DNA from: Pseudobutyrivibrio ruminis AD2017 | GTDB lineage: Bacteria > Bacillota > Clostridia > Lachnospirales > Lachnospiraceae | Assembly (NCBI RefSeq): GCF_000424305.1 | Contig: NZ_KE384162.1 | Coordinates: 372,001-436,000 of the forward strand | DNA: 64,000 nucleotides | Direction of reading: 5' to 3' | Part shown: positions 53,179 to 62,221 of the stretch, one piece after another | Position numbering within the stretch: position 1 is the first letter of the stretch | Layout of the letters: each line of letters starts with the position of its first letter | Position numbers and translations under genes: made by a program | The notes under the pieces: model-generated | Told to the model about the DNA's origin: nothing | Seen by the model: the letters and a program-made list of their open reading frames with translations, nothing else | Database searches by the model: none

Positions 53179-54837
53179 TTATCGTTTAAGATTTATAAGT
53201 TCCTCAAGCATTGTATCTGATACTGTGATGATACGTGAGTTAGCCTGGAAACCACGCTGTGTAGTAATCATATCTGTAAATTCAGCAGAAAGGTCTACGT
53301 TAGCCATTTCAAGCTGACCTGTGTTCATAGATGAACCATCAGCAGAAATATCCACACCTATTCCATCGAATTCACCAGAGTTAAGTGTTGTCTTGTAACA
53401 GTTGTTACCGATCTCTTCAAGACCTGATGCATTAGCAAACTGTGCAGCTGCAATCTGTCCCAAAAGAACTGTATTACCATTTGAGTAAGAGCCGAAGATT
53501 CTACCATCATTAGACACTGAAAGTCCTGTCATGGTACCAAGCTTCTTACCTTCACCACGCATAACTGTTCCATCAGGAACACCTCTGTTACCAACAGCTG
53601 TTGATGTACCGCCATTGTCATAAGCCATAAGCTGAGAAAAATCAATCTGTATATCTGACAAGGCTCTATTAATATCATCACCCTCTAATGGATTAGTTAT
53701 ACTTCTATTAGGTCCTAATAAAGATGTATGTAGAGTAATTGTCTTTTCACCTTCATTTCCAGCATAAATAAGGTGACCTTCTTTTGTGTGGAACTGAAGA
53801 GTAGATGCTGCAAATGTAATTACAAATTTAGCATCCGCACCACTACCTGTACATTGTACATCTGTTACAGCACTATCATCATCTAAACCGCAAACCTGCG
53901 CTAATGATACGTTTGTTCCATCTGCAGCATCAAAGGTTTTAGTCTTTGGATTATATGTATAATCTACACCATTATATCTGATTGTGTTAGCATTACCTGT
54001 TGACTCAACACCAGTACTTAATGGATATTCCTTTGTAAATGGAACAGTACTGTCACCACCAAAAATCTTATCCAAGGTATTGTCATCAGAAGCATTTAAA
54101 TAATCAGTAAGAATATTTTTATTGTTTGTATCATAAACGCCAGTTAAATTAATTGTATATTTGCAAGTTGTTGGATCTTCTAGCTTGATTGCAAACTTAG
54201 CGGTGTAAGAATATCCCAAGTTATCATAAATGGTAAATGATCTGGCATAACCACTAGATGAACTAAACTGAGAATCATATTTATCAAGTACACCACTGAA
54301 GCTAGCCTCTGTTGTAGCCTCTGGTGGAGATGTAAGATTTGCAGGCTGCATAACTCTAAGAGGTGTTACTGTATTTTTATTAATAACAGAAGGATTCTGT
54401 GCGTCTACCTGCCAGCCCATTACAAGATAACCTGTTGTAGTCATAGCAAGGTTACCGTTACCATCAATGTAAAACGAACCAGCTCTTGTAAATACATTTT
54501 CAGTACCATTATTTACAACGAAAAAGTTTGTAGTATTTGTATCTGATAATCTTATATCAAGAGCATCACCGGTTGATTGAGCAGCACCTGATGATGTAAT
54601 GGAAATCTTTGTGGCACCATTAGTAACACCAAGACCTATCTGCTTGGCATTAACACCACCACGTGTTTCTGTAGCTCCAGATGCCTGTGAAGTTGTCTGA
54701 TACATAATATCAGAAAAAGTGGTTGAAGATGATTTGAACGCAACAGTGTTAACATTAGAGATGTTATTACCAATAACATCCATCTTTGTCTGGTGTGTCT
54801 TAAGACCAGCCACGCCAGAGAAAAGTGATCTCATCAT
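53179..54837 (-). CDS. flgE: Flagellar hook protein FlgE
   Basis: Main subunit of the hook. The 552-aa protein has the rod/hook N-terminal motif MRSLFSGVAGLKTHQTKMD followed by NNISNVNT (about 2-35), two variable outer domains, and the C-terminal helix ending TQRGFQANSRIITVSDTMLEELINLKR. The start at 54837 is preceded by GAGGAGG; the upstream TTG has no ribosome site. It follows the TIGR02530-type gene and flgD. A terminator follows; the usual flbD gene is not found next to it. Confidence 0.95.
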   Translation of the reverse strand: MMRSLFSGVAGLKTHQTKMDVIGNNISNVNTVAFKSSSTTFSDIMYQTTSQASGATETRGGVNAKQIGLGVTNGATKISITSSGAAQSTGDALDIRLSDTNTTNFFVVNNGTENVFTRAGSFYIDGNGNLAMTTTGYLVMGWQVDAQNPSVINKNTVTPLRVMQPANLTSPPEATTEASFSGVLDKYDSQFSSSSGYARSFTIYDNLGYSYTAKFAIKLEDPTTCKYTINLTGVYDTNNKNILTDYLNASDDNTLDKIFGGDSTVPFTKEYPLSTGVESTGNANTIRYNGVDYTYNPKTKTFDAADGTNVSLAQVCGLDDDSAVTDVQCTGSGADAKFVITFAASTLQFHTKEGHLIYAGNEGEKTITLHTSLLGPNRSITNPLEGDDINRALSDIQIDFSQLMAYDNGGTSTAVGNRGVPDGTVMRGEGKKLGTMTGLSVSNDGRIFGSYSNGNTVLLGQIAAAQFANASGLEEIGNNCYKTTLNSGEFDGIGVDISADGSSMNTGQLEMANVDLSAEFTDMITTQRGFQANSRIITVSDTMLEELINLKR

Positions 54838-54881
54838 AATGAATGACCTCCTCAAAGCATAGTGCAATTGAGGTAACTGTG

Positions 54882-54907
54882 TTGCCCCATCTGTCAGTCA
54901 GGGGCAA
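54882..54907 (-). other. Stem-loop in the leader of flgE
   Basis: TTGCCCC and GGGGCAA form a perfect seven-pair stem with a twelve-base loop 45 bases before the flgE ATG. No T-run follows, so it is more likely a processing or stabilising structure for the highly expressed hook mRNA than a terminator. The role is inferred. Confidence 0.45.
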
Positions 54908-54927
54908 TTAGCTTCCATAAGGTCCAG

Positions 54928-55329
54928 CTAAACAATTACAGCACCGTCAATATTTGTAAAAATGTTCTCTTCTGATTCAGTCTGATCCATAGCAGTTACA
55001 ACTGTTTGATTAGGTACGTTTACAATAAATGCAAGTGTATCTACTAAAACAAGAGAATCAGTAATCCCCTTAGCCTGTGCCTTTTGAACACCCTCTTCTA
55101 ATCTAAGAGACTGCTCTTCAGATAAAGTGATATTTCTATCATCAAGCCTTTGGGTTGCATGCTTGGAGAATTTTAGTTCAGAAGCACTTTCAAGCTTCTG
55201 TTTAAAAATATCCTCAAAGCTGGCACCGTTAAGATTGCCTAGAGGTCTAGCCTCAGCAGCTGGATTAAGATATGTTCCAGCAACCTGCTCTATGGAGGTA
55301 AAATTTGGATTAATGCTTATATTACTCAT
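54928..55329 (-). CDS. Flagellar operon protein, TIGR02530 type
   Basis: The 133-aa protein has the family pattern LKFSKHATQRLDDRNITLSEEQ (about 52-73) and a C-terminal DSLVLVDTLAFIVNVPNQTVVTAMD segment. It is found between flgD and flgE in many Clostridia and Bacilli, where its function is not settled. No signal peptide or membrane helix was seen, so it is probably cytoplasmic. It starts after AGGAGAGGG. Confidence 0.88.
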   Translation of the reverse strand: MSNISINPNFTSIEQVAGTYLNPAAEARPLGNLNGASFEDIFKQKLESASELKFSKHATQRLDDRNITLSEEQSLRLEEGVQKAQAKGITDSLVLVDTLAFIVNVPNQTVVTAMDQTESEENIFTNIDGAVIV

Positions 55330-55340
55330 ATATCCCTCTC

Positions 55341-56108
55341 CTAAGCTTCAACTTCCTCAACGGTTTCTTCCTTAGCTTCTTCTGCATCACCAGAAGTAGC
55401 CTCATTAGTATTATCGGCATCTTGAACTGCATTTTTTAGATTTGAATACTGTGTAATTGAATCAATATACTTTTGATATAGTTTATCAAAATCTTGTATA
55501 AAGCTTTGTGAACGTGGATAGTCACTTAATGCGTTAAAATAACCGATTGCTGTTTCAACAATTTCTCCATCCTTAACAGTAATCTGTTCTTTGCTAGGAA
55601 GCTTTTTCATTACATCTTCGAATAAGCTGGCTACATATTTAGCCATGTAGTAATCACCATCCACTACCGATGTAATCTTTGATTTCTCATAAAGCTCACC
55701 ATTAACAGATACCATTAATCCCTTTTCGTCATCCTTCTGAACGAAGTCTACAAGACCGCTTATTTCTTTTCCATTAATGTTTAGTGTAACATAATTACCA
55801 ACTAAGCTATTGCCTTCGATGTTTTCCATTCCAGCCTGTACATTTTGGATTGCTTCAATCTGTGTAAATGAAGCAAGCTGTGCAACGTATTGGCTATTAT
55901 CTGTTGGTTGTAATGGATCCTGATATTGCATTTCAGCTACTAGAAGCTGTAAAAACATATCCTGATTATATTCGGTACTTTTTGCATCCTTCGTTTTCGA
56001 TGTGGATGTAGTAGTATTACTTTTGGTAGCCTCCTGTGACGTTTCAGTCTTTTTATATTGACCATTAGTTACGCCACCAACAAGGTCTAGCTTTACTGCA
56101 TCTGCCAT
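55341..56108 (-). CDS. flgD: Hook-capping scaffold protein FlgD
   Basis: Caps the growing hook so that FlgE can polymerise. The 255-aa protein has the conserved N-terminal export/cap region MFLQLLVAEMQYQDPLQPTDNSQYVAQLASFTQIEAIQNV (about 51-90) and a poorly conserved C-terminal part with an acidic tail. GAGGAGG precedes the ATG. It lies between fliK and the TIGR02530-type gene, so all proteins for hook length and assembly are encoded side by side. Confidence 0.94.
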   Translation of the reverse strand: MADAVKLDLVGGVTNGQYKKTETSQEATKSNTTTSTSKTKDAKSTEYNQDMFLQLLVAEMQYQDPLQPTDNSQYVAQLASFTQIEAIQNVQAGMENIEGNSLVGNYVTLNINGKEISGLVDFVQKDDEKGLMVSVNGELYEKSKITSVVDGDYYMAKYVASLFEDVMKKLPSKEQITVKDGEIVETAIGYFNALSDYPRSQSFIQDFDKLYQKYIDSITQYSNLKNAVQDADNTNEATSGDAEEAKEETVEEVEA

Positions 56109-56125
56109 TTAATTCCTCCTCCCCA

Positions 56126-57586
56126 CTATGCCTTATAATCTAACGAGTTTCCGTTATCCTGCATCATCTGAGCTATCAATATCTCCTCATCAGACATTAA
56201 TCCTGAAAGCGAATCTAAGCTGTTCAGATTAATTCCCCTTGTCTGCTTACGAGACTGATGTTCCTGCTCCTGACGCTCACGTTGATTTCTGGCATCTTCT
56301 TCAAGGTTTCTTTCAAATTCGTGAGTACCAACTGATACTTCAATTGAAGTAACCTTTGTAGAGCTATTGTTCATTTCAAGCTTAAGAGTTGCCATCTGGC
56401 TTTCTAAAGCCTGCTTCACTGCATCATTTTCAGTGAATATCTTTGCAGTGATTTCATCTCCTCTTTGTGTTACCTGCATGAAAATTTTTCCTAATCCTTC
56501 AGGATTTAATGTCATTTCCATGGTAGTTGATTCTGCATTAGTTAAAACCTTTGCCTGCTCAACCAACTGATTTACAATTTCTTCTGATGTAACTGTTTCT
56601 CCTGTTGGCAGTGAAACTATTTGTTTATCAACCGAGAACTGTACCTCAAATTTAGGTTCAGCAAAAACCACTCCTTCAGGTTTTATTTCAGGTTTCGTTT
56701 CAACCTTTGTAGCCTCTTTAACATCAAATTTAAATGTTTGCTTGTCATCCATTTCGTTATCAGATGATTTGTTTTCTTCATTTGAAATTTGAGGCTTAAT
56801 AGGTGTTAGCTCTTCTGTAGAATCAGTGTTAGCAACTGAAGTTTCCTTTGAAACCTCAGCTTTTTCTTCATTCACTTCCATCTTTGGTTGAACACTGATT
56901 GTCTCATCAACGGCCTCCTCAAAAATAACAGTATCTTTACTTTCCGTTCCCTCTGTTATCTTTTCTGAAATCTGTGGTTCTGCCACTACTTCAGCCTCAG
57001 GTGTGAAAGAAGTAAAAATTTCCTTTAATTCTTCAAAGGATTTATTAGTTTCATTGAATAGCTGGTTTGAAATCTCATTTACAGTATCAAGAATTGTTTT
57101 AAATTCCTCACTCATCACCAAAGTGATAGAGTCGTTCTCGCCAGTAAGCTTTGCAACTACCTGAGATAGATTTTGAGGGTTAAACAAATCCATAACAGTA
57201 AATCCAAGAAATTCTAAGACCTTTTCAATGTCCTCTTCGGTAACACCAAGCTTTTCTTCAATGACTTCTTTAACTTCCTCAATTGCTTCTTCGATTTTAG
57301 AAACAGTCTCTGAAGTATCTTCCTTAACTTCAGGCTTGCTATCTACCATTTCCGGCTTCTTGTCAGTTGTAGTTGCAAGCTGCTTAGTCTGATTTGGTTC
57401 TATCAAATCCGGCTTAGTTTCTTTGACATTTGAAGAAGTAGCCATTGAATCGTCAGCATTTGTTCCTGCTAACTTCAAGGTCTTTTCGAATAGGGCGGCA
57501 TTTTGTGGGCCAGTCTTAGTGGACTGCATCTCAACATTAATGCTCTTTACCTGCACCAGCAAATTCGAAACATTGCTACTTGTCAT
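56126..57586 (-). CDS. fliK: Hook-length control protein FliK
   Basis: Secreted ruler that sets hook length and triggers the FlhB switch. The 486-aa protein has a long Glu/Lys/Thr-rich N-terminal part of low complexity (1-340) and the compact C-terminal FliK domain (about 350-435) with TMEMTLNPEGLGKIFMQV, ITAKIFTENDAVKQALE and LKLEMNNS. A Glu/Gln/Arg-rich stretch (RNQRERQEQEHQSRKQTRG) follows. AAAGGAGGACAG precedes the ATG. Confidence 0.9.
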   Translation of the reverse strand: MTSSNVSNLLVQVKSINVEMQSTKTGPQNAALFEKTLKLAGTNADDSMATSSNVKETKPDLIEPNQTKQLATTTDKKPEMVDSKPEVKEDTSETVSKIEEAIEEVKEVIEEKLGVTEEDIEKVLEFLGFTVMDLFNPQNLSQVVAKLTGENDSITLVMSEEFKTILDTVNEISNQLFNETNKSFEELKEIFTSFTPEAEVVAEPQISEKITEGTESKDTVIFEEAVDETISVQPKMEVNEEKAEVSKETSVANTDSTEELTPIKPQISNEENKSSDNEMDDKQTFKFDVKEATKVETKPEIKPEGVVFAEPKFEVQFSVDKQIVSLPTGETVTSEEIVNQLVEQAKVLTNAESTTMEMTLNPEGLGKIFMQVTQRGDEITAKIFTENDAVKQALESQMATLKLEMNNSSTKVTSIEVSVGTHEFERNLEEDARNQRERQEQEHQSRKQTRGINLNSLDSLSGLMSDEEILIAQMMQDNGNSLDYKA

Positions 57587-57637
57587 GCACTGTCCTCCTT
57601 TCTACATATTATGTTTTCAAGCTGCTATATAAGAATC

Positions 57638-58525
57638 CTAAGGCTCCATCATCTTTGTAATGATAGCTGCATTTTCTGTAGACATAGCTGAAATGATATC
57701 GGCTCTGGTTGCTGCATCCATAGAAGATAGAATCTCGCAAACCAAATCAAAATCATCAGTCATTGTATCAAAAATTGCGGCTGCATTCTTTGGCTTCATG
57801 CTAGAATAAACCTTTACATAGTCTTCGATTTCGGCATCCTTTTGAAGCTGCGAAACAACTTGTTTGTAAATTGCTTCAGCATTGTCAGGCTCAATGGACT
57901 CATAGTAACTCTTATATTCATTTATATCGGGTGCTTTATCCGAAAAAACAACCTCTTCATAAAATTTTTCTTTTTCCTCTTCAAATGCAGCCTCATTAGC
58001 TTTATACTCTGCAAGCTCTTGAGATGCAGCCTCTAATTCAGCAATATAATCACTATTTGCAGTGCCATCAGCTTTAAGCTGTTCTATCTCAACCTCCAGC
58101 TCTTTAATTCTAACGACAGCTTCTTCTACAGTTTTGTATGGAATTTCTTCCTCTTCCTCCTGTGGAATATATTCTTCGATACCAGGAAGAATTTGATTTA
58201 CATATGGAACATCCTTTAAAAACGGGAATAAAACTGTAGAACCAAATCCACCAACGTCCATCTTTACTAAAAACGCAAAAATAACAAGCCAAATCAAAAT
58301 GATAAGCAGTACAACAAAGGCCATAATAAGGCCTCCTACAACCCCCAGTCGTTCCTCGTCACCTGGATATACTTCACCATTTTTATGAGCTTCTTTTCTT
58401 GCTTCTTTTTCAGCTTTTTTTGCCTCTTTTTTGGCTTCCTTTTCTGCTTTTTTCGCAGCCTTCTTATCAGCCTTTGGATCTGCGGCCTCTTCAGTTGTTG
58501 CTTGTGTCTCTGTAACGTCTGCCAT
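57638..58525 (-). CDS. MotE/YlxF-type flagellar protein with MgtE N-domain
   Basis: The 295-aa protein has a very Lys/Ala/Glu-rich start (about 12-50), one membrane helix (about 63-90), an acidic coiled coil (about 130-205) and a C-terminal MgtE intracellular N-domain-like repeat (MKPKNAAAIFDTMTDD, ILSSMDAATRADIISAM). Relatives (MotE, YlxF) sit in the same place between fliJ and fliK and are thought to act with the stator or export apparatus. The function here is inferred from position and domains. Confidence 0.85.
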   Translation of the reverse strand: MADVTETQATTEEAADPKADKKAAKKAEKEAKKEAKKAEKEARKEAHKNGEVYPGDEERLGVVGGLIMAFVVLLIILIWLVIFAFLVKMDVGGFGSTVLFPFLKDVPYVNQILPGIEEYIPQEEEEEIPYKTVEEAVVRIKELEVEIEQLKADGTANSDYIAELEAASQELAEYKANEAAFEEEKEKFYEEVVFSDKAPDINEYKSYYESIEPDNAEAIYKQVVSQLQKDAEIEDYVKVYSSMKPKNAAAIFDTMTDDFDLVCEILSSMDAATRADIISAMSTENAAIITKMMEP

Positions 58526-58528
58526 AAC

Positions 58529-58984
58529 TTATCCTTCCTCTTTTTCTGAATTAAAATACAAATAACTAACTAGTTCATCAGTAACTTTACTTTCCTCGTA
58601 ATCCATTTCATCTAAGAATTCTTCAAATGCATGCTCTCTAAGTTTTTCATGCATTTTTCTTTCCATCATGACCTCATTTAACTTCTTTCTGGCAAGCTCC
58701 ATAGCTTTTTGAGCTTTTGACAGTTCTATCATCTGTTCTCTAAGAGCTACCTTTACAGAAGTAATTGCATTTTTACAAGTTTTAATATCTTTAATATTTA
58801 TTTCCCCAACAGATAATTCCCTTAGCTGTCTTTCATATCCAGCCTGTTTAATCATTAACTCTCTAAGCTTTCTTTGTTCCTCATTAAACCTGGCTGTAGC
58901 CATACCAAAATTTGCTTTTTCCTGCTCTTCAATTTTTTGTTTCAAATCTAGGATGTTTTGCATCCTGTAAACAAATTTTGCCAT
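58529..58984 (-). CDS. fliJ: Flagellar export chaperone FliJ
   Basis: Coiled-coil stalk that connects the FliI ATPase with FlhA. The 151-aa protein is nearly all helix, rich in Lys, Glu, Arg and Gln, and starts FVYRMQNILDLKQKIEEQEK, the typical FliJ N-terminus. AGGAGAAGCCT precedes the ATG. It follows fliI, its partner. Confidence 0.93.
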   Translation of the reverse strand: MAKFVYRMQNILDLKQKIEEQEKANFGMATARFNEEQRKLRELMIKQAGYERQLRELSVGEINIKDIKTCKNAITSVKVALREQMIELSKAQKAMELARKKLNEVMMERKMHEKLREHAFEEFLDEMDYEESKVTDELVSYLYFNSEKEEG

Positions 58985-58998
58985 AGGCTTCTCCTTGA

Positions 58999-60309
58999 TT
59001 ATTCATCAAAAATAGCTGTCATCTGACTGATGATATCATCAAATTCATATTTATCATGAGTTTGCTGCAAAAGGAACTCATTTACTGCATCTATCTTCTT
59101 AATAGCATAATCAATAGATTTGTTAGAACCGTTTTTGTAGGCTCCTATATTTATCAAATCCTCTGCCTCCTGATAGGTTGCAAGAACATTTTTAAGCTTT
59201 CCAGCGATGGCTTTATGTTCAGGAGTTGCCACTGCAGACATAACTCTGGAAATAGATTGAAGTACATCGATTGCTGGATAATGATTTTTCTGGGCAAGCT
59301 TTCTGTTTAGCATGATATGTCCGTCTAAAATCGAACGGGCTGTATCAGTAATAGGCTCATTAAAATCATCACCATCAACCAAAACTGTATATAATCCCGT
59401 AATAGAACCAACTGCCGAATTTCCGGCTCGTTCCAAAAGACGTGGCATTTCCGAATATACTGAAGGTGGATAGCCTCTAGTAACTGGCGGCTCACCCGAA
59501 GCTAGACCAATCTCACGCTGAGCCATAGAAAAACGGGTAAGAGAGTCCATCATAAGAAGTACATCCTTGCCTTGGTCTCTAAAATATTCAGCTATAGCTG
59601 TAGCTGTAAGTGCAGCCTTTTTTCTAATCAAAGCAGGCTTATCAGATGTAGCACAAACTACAACAGACCTTGCCATACCTTCAGGGCCCAAGTCATTTTC
59701 TACGAACTCTCTAACTTCACGACCACGCTCACCAATAAGCGCAATGACATTTATCTCAGCCTTAGTGTTTCTGGCAAACATACCCATAAGAGTAGATTTA
59801 CCTACACCAGATCCTGCAAATATACCAATTCTTTGTCCCTTACCAACTGTGATAAGCCCGTCAACAGCCTTAACTCCAAGAGATAGTGGTTCTTTAATAA
59901 TAACTCTTGCCATCGGATCTGGAGGATCTGCCTCAGCTGGATACTCAATAAGATTTTCGAACCCAGTCAAATCATCCACATCTGATGGCACGCCAAGTCC
60001 GTCAACAAGATGACCTAAAAGCTCATCTCCAACAGCAACCCCAAGAGGATGCCCGGTATTTTCCACCATGCATCCAACACCTATTCCCTCAACATTCTCA
60101 TAAGGCATCAAAAGCAGACGTTTATCCTTAAATCCGACAACCTCTGCTTTTATTCTTTCCTGAGAACCTTCTACTATGATTTCACACAAATCACGTAGCT
60201 TTGCCTCAGGTCCAACTGATTCAATTGTAAGTCCAACTACTTTAACCACCTTGCCAAGAGATTTAAAATAATCTTTTTCAACAAGCTGCATCAAAGAATT
60301 CGCATCCAA
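58999..60309 (-). CDS. fliI: Flagellar export ATPase FliI (TTG start)
   Basis: Hexameric ATPase of the flagellar type III export system. The 436-aa protein has a beta-barrel N-domain, Walker A GIFAGSGVGKSTL (about 166-178), Walker B LLMMDSLTRF (near 255), and the conserved ASGEPPVTRGYPPSVYSEMPRLLERAG segment. The start is TTG at 60309, preceded by AAGGAG eight bases upstream. It lies between fliH and fliJ, with which it forms the export complex. Confidence 0.96.
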   Translation of the reverse strand: MDANSLMQLVEKDYFKSLGKVVKVVGLTIESVGPEAKLRDLCEIIVEGSQERIKAEVVGFKDKRLLLMPYENVEGIGVGCMVENTGHPLGVAVGDELLGHLVDGLGVPSDVDDLTGFENLIEYPAEADPPDPMARVIIKEPLSLGVKAVDGLITVGKGQRIGIFAGSGVGKSTLMGMFARNTKAEINVIALIGERGREVREFVENDLGPEGMARSVVVCATSDKPALIRKKAALTATAIAEYFRDQGKDVLLMMDSLTRFSMAQREIGLASGEPPVTRGYPPSVYSEMPRLLERAGNSAVGSITGLYTVLVDGDDFNEPITDTARSILDGHIMLNRKLAQKNHYPAIDVLQSISRVMSAVATPEHKAIAGKLKNVLATYQEAEDLINIGAYKNGSNKSIDYAIKKIDAVNEFLLQQTHDKYEFDDIISQMTAIFDE

Positions 60310-60321
60310 ATTATCTTCTCC

Positions 60322-61221
60322 TTAACTCAAGGCTCTTATTTGTCTAATAAGATTATCTAATTCAACATCAATACTACAATCAAATATTCCCCCATCTGTT
60401 TCAATGATGCATTGACTGTCATTTAAAAGAGGATCCGAAATAATATCTAGTCCAACCTCTGCCCCAACCTTTTCTTGAATTTCTTCCTTTTTACCTTTAA
60501 TGAATTCAGCATTTGCCTCACTAACCTTAATTTGCATCTGGCCAGTGCGCTCAATCTTCATGATACAGTGGTCTAGAAGATGATATAAAACATCCTTTTT
60601 ACCACTTAGCTCACAATTAAAAACATGTTCAAATACAGGAAGGCACATTTCTACAATTTCTCGTTCCATCTGAAGCTGCTTTTCCATGTAATCATTCTGG
60701 ATACGGTCTACCTCGGTCTGCATTTGTTTTTGCGCATTCTGAAGCTCTACAGCAGCTCTTTGAGTGCCTTCATTATAGCCTGCCTTTTCACCATCCTGAC
60801 GTGCAAGATTCTTCATTGCATCAGCATTAAGCTGTGCCGCAGAAATAATCTCATCTGCCTGAGAATTAGCATCTGCAATAATGCGTTCTGCTTCCTCTCT
60901 AGCCTCATTAAGGATTGCCTCAGTCTGCTCAGACATATCAATAGGCTCTTCTTGGGGTTCTGCAGAAATAGTATCTACAAGTCCTAAGAATTCGTCTACA
61001 TCCATGCCCTCTGGTATTTGTTCACCAGACTCCTCCATAGCCGCAAGACGCCTCTGCCGCTCTTCCTCTAAAAGCTTCGCCTTATATTCTTCTTCCTGCT
61101 TTAGGATAAGTCGTTTGGCAAGTTCATTGGAATCAATAACCGCAGATTCCCTTTCGCCTTCCTCATCATAATTATCCGGTGCAACAGTAAAGCCATAAAT
61201 GACGTTTTTACTAGACAACAA
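60322..61221 (-). CDS. fliH: Flagellar export regulator FliH (TTG start likely)
   Basis: Binds and controls FliI. The 299-aa protein has an N-terminal region rich in Lys/Glu (about 30-75), an Ala/Glu-rich coiled coil (about 105-170, EAREEAERIIADANSQADEI) and a C-terminal domain similar to F-ATPase delta subunit. I set the start at TTG 61221 because GGAGGAG lies six bases upstream. GTG at 61236 would overlap fliG by 26 bases and lacks a good ribosome site; TTG 61218 is also possible. It overlaps the fliG stop. Confidence 0.88.
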   Translation of the reverse strand: MLSSKNVIYGFTVAPDNYDEEGERESAVIDSNELAKRLILKQEEEYKAKLLEEERQRRLAAMEESGEQIPEGMDVDEFLGLVDTISAEPQEEPIDMSEQTEAILNEAREEAERIIADANSQADEIISAAQLNADAMKNLARQDGEKAGYNEGTQRAAVELQNAQKQMQTEVDRIQNDYMEKQLQMEREIVEMCLPVFEHVFNCELSGKKDVLYHLLDHCIMKIERTGQMQIKVSEANAEFIKGKKEEIQEKVGAEVGLDIISDPLLNDSQCIIETDGGIFDCSIDVELDNLIRQIRALS

Positions 61222-62218
61222 GTTCGTCTCCTCCACCTCTTGAAATTACAATTTCTGCGGAATCCTCAAGCTTTCTAATAATACCTACAATCTTCTGCTG
61301 AGCTTCCTCAACATCCTTCATACGTACAGGGCCCATGAATTCCATATCTTCCTTGATCATTGCTGCAAGACGAGAAGAAAGGTTTTTGAATATAGCTGCC
61401 TGAACCTCATCATTAGCTCCCTTAAGTGCAACTCCAAGATCTGAATTGTCGACATCTCGAAGTACACGCTGTATAGCTCTATCATCAAGAAGCAAGATAT
61501 CCTCGAATACGAACATCTTCTTTCTGATTTCTTCTGCAAGCTCTGGCTCTTCGATTTCCAGAGATTCCATGATACGTTTTTCTGTACCACGGTCTACAGT
61601 ATTAAGAATATTAACAACTGCATCTACACCACCAGCGATAGTGTAATCCTGATTGATAAGAGATGATAGCTTTCTTTCAAGAACTCGTTCAACCTCTTTG
61701 ATAACCTCAGGTGATGTTCTATCCATCATGGCAATACGTTTTGCAACATCCGCCTGTTTTTCAGGTGGCAATGCGCCGATAATAAGTGATGCCTGCCCCG
61801 CCGACAGGTAAGACAAAATCATTGCAATTGTCTGTGGATGTTCCTCTTGTATAAAGTTAAGAACCTGGGAAGGCTCTGTTTTTCTAATAAATTCAAATGG
61901 TCTAACCTGCAAGCTTGCAGTAAGTTTGGTAATAACATCCTGCGCTCTGTCGTCGCCAAGAGCCTTTTCCAAAAGCTCCTTAGCATATCCGATACCGCCT
62001 TCTGCAATGTACTGCTGAGCAAGACACACCTGGTAGAATTCTTCAATAACTTCCTCCTTGAGCGCTGGAGAAATGCTTCTCGTATTCGCAATCTCAAGTG
62101 TAAGTTCCTCTATTTCCTCTTCCTTGAGATGTTTGAAAATCTGAGCGGATTTCTCTGGCCCAAGAGCAATTAAAAGTATAGCTGCTTTTTGTACGCCGTT
62201 TAAATCTTCAGTTGCCAT
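61211..62218 (-). CDS. fliG: Flagellar motor switch protein FliG
   Basis: Rotor protein that meets MotA and generates torque. The 335-aa protein has three domains: N (FliF binding, LNGVQKAAILLIALGPEKSAQIFKHL), middle (EHPQTIAMILSYLSAGQASLIIGALP, about 128-155) and C (FVFEDILLLDDRAIQRVLRDVDNSDLGVALKGA, about 232-264), which carries the charged torque helix. GGGGAGC precedes the ATG. It lies three bases after fliF and overlaps fliH. Confidence 0.97.
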   Translation of the reverse strand: MATEDLNGVQKAAILLIALGPEKSAQIFKHLKEEEIEELTLEIANTRSISPALKEEVIEEFYQVCLAQQYIAEGGIGYAKELLEKALGDDRAQDVITKLTASLQVRPFEFIRKTEPSQVLNFIQEEHPQTIAMILSYLSAGQASLIIGALPPEKQADVAKRIAMMDRTSPEVIKEVERVLERKLSSLINQDYTIAGGVDAVVNILNTVDRGTEKRIMESLEIEEPELAEEIRKKMFVFEDILLLDDRAIQRVLRDVDNSDLGVALKGANDEVQAAIFKNLSSRLAAMIKEDMEFMGPVRMKDVEEAQQKIVGIIRKLEDSAEIVISRGGGDELVV

Positions 62219-62221
62219 AAA

